Origin: UBA7672 sp041166025
GTDB taxonomy: Bacteria > Pseudomonadota > Alphaproteobacteria > Caulobacterales > Hyphomonadaceae
Reading direction: 5' to 3'
Assembly: GCA_041166025.1 (NCBI GenBank)
Contig: JBEAMJ010000012.1
Location: forward strand, 1-64,000
Length of the DNA: 64,000 nucleotides
A program made the translations under genes and the position numbers. Shown here one piece after another: positions 63,965 through 64,000 of this stretch (position 1 is the first letter of the stretch; each line of letters begins with the position of its first letter). The notes under the pieces are model-generated. The model searched no databases. It had not been told where the DNA came from and worked only from the letters and a program-made list of their open reading frames with translations.

Positions 63965-64000
63965 ATGAACTTTCGCGGCCTCCCACAAGACCAGCACAAA
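63965..64000 (+). CDS. Start of next gene, cut by window edge
   Basis: An ATG one base after the ligase stop opens MNFRGLPQDQHK and runs to the window end without a stop. Twelve residues are too few to identify a family. The tight spacing suggests that the operon continues beyond the window. Confidence 0.35.
   Translation, partial: MNFRGLPQDQHK

Noticed and set aside
1..64000. CRISPR arrays, rRNA or complete tRNA genes
   Set aside because: No regularly spaced repeats and no complete tRNA or rRNA sequence were seen. Repeated protein motifs such as HGGGY in three esterases reflect paralogy, not DNA repeats.

Overview
The window looks like chromosomal DNA of a GC-rich Gram-negative bacterium, probably an alphaproteobacterium. 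The evidence is an outer-membrane TonB-dependent receptor, Tat- or Sec-type signal peptides, many paralogous acyl-CoA enzymes and a single-chain long-chain acyl-CoA carboxylase. The taxonomic guess is inference from gene content only.

Layout. (1) Positions 1-8400 are accessory DNA in partial decay. They hold a transposase-like tail that cuts into an AraC-type regulator, a CPBP membrane protease, a cobalt-type nitrile hydratase operon (alpha, beta, accessory), a lone response-regulator receiver, an IS66 remnant, a frameshifted nuclease-like pseudogene, an AbiEi/AbiEii toxin-antitoxin pair, a decayed tyrosine integrase and a 5' scrap of dusA. dusA is a known integration site for genomic islands, so this junction probably marks the edge of one or more integrative elements. 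(2) Positions 8680-64000 are one very large catabolic locus with almost no unrelated genes. It holds six alpha/beta-fold ester hydrolases, three acyl-CoA ligases, five acyl-CoA dehydrogenases (two adjacent pairs of the heteromeric type plus an ACAD11-like enzyme with its kinase-like partner), three crotonase-fold enzymes, two MaoC/hot-dog hydratases, seven short-chain dehydrogenases, four thiolases, a fused biotin carboxylase, an aldehyde dehydrogenase, a phytanoyl-CoA dioxygenase (frameshifted), a nitronate-monooxygenase-like flavoprotein, a nitroreductase, a TonB receptor, two MFS transporters and two regulators (TetR, AraC).

How the genes may work together (inference). An esterified lipid-like substrate would be taken up by the TonB receptor and hydrolysed by the exported and cytosolic esterases. 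The acid would be activated by the CoA ligases, or the alcohol oxidised to an acid by the SDRs and aldehyde dehydrogenase. The acyl chain would then be shortened by a beta-oxidation set that includes auxiliary enzymes for awkward structures: a dienoyl-CoA reductase, an acyl-CoA carboxylase, a 2-oxoglutarate dioxygenase, and an ACAD11-like/kinase pair of the kind used for hydroxyacyl-CoA. Duplicated heteromeric acyl-CoA dehydrogenases and an SCP-x-type thiolase point to a branched, isoprenoid or steroid-like skeleton rather than a plain fatty acid. No ring-opening oxygenase or hydrolase is visible.

Regulation. A 14-bp palindrome-like sequence, YTACY-N4-AGTAR, occurs in four intergenic regions (near 11.81, 15.69, 16.89 and 31.69 kb). 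These drive the ACAD11-like operon and its divergent SDR operon, the SDR next to tetR, the TonB-receptor operon, and the 31-kb divergent pair. The TetR protein encoded at 15.7-16.4 kb is the obvious candidate ligand-responsive repressor. The AraC regulator at 45.4 kb sits between the two largest opposed operons and probably controls the 38-64 kb part.
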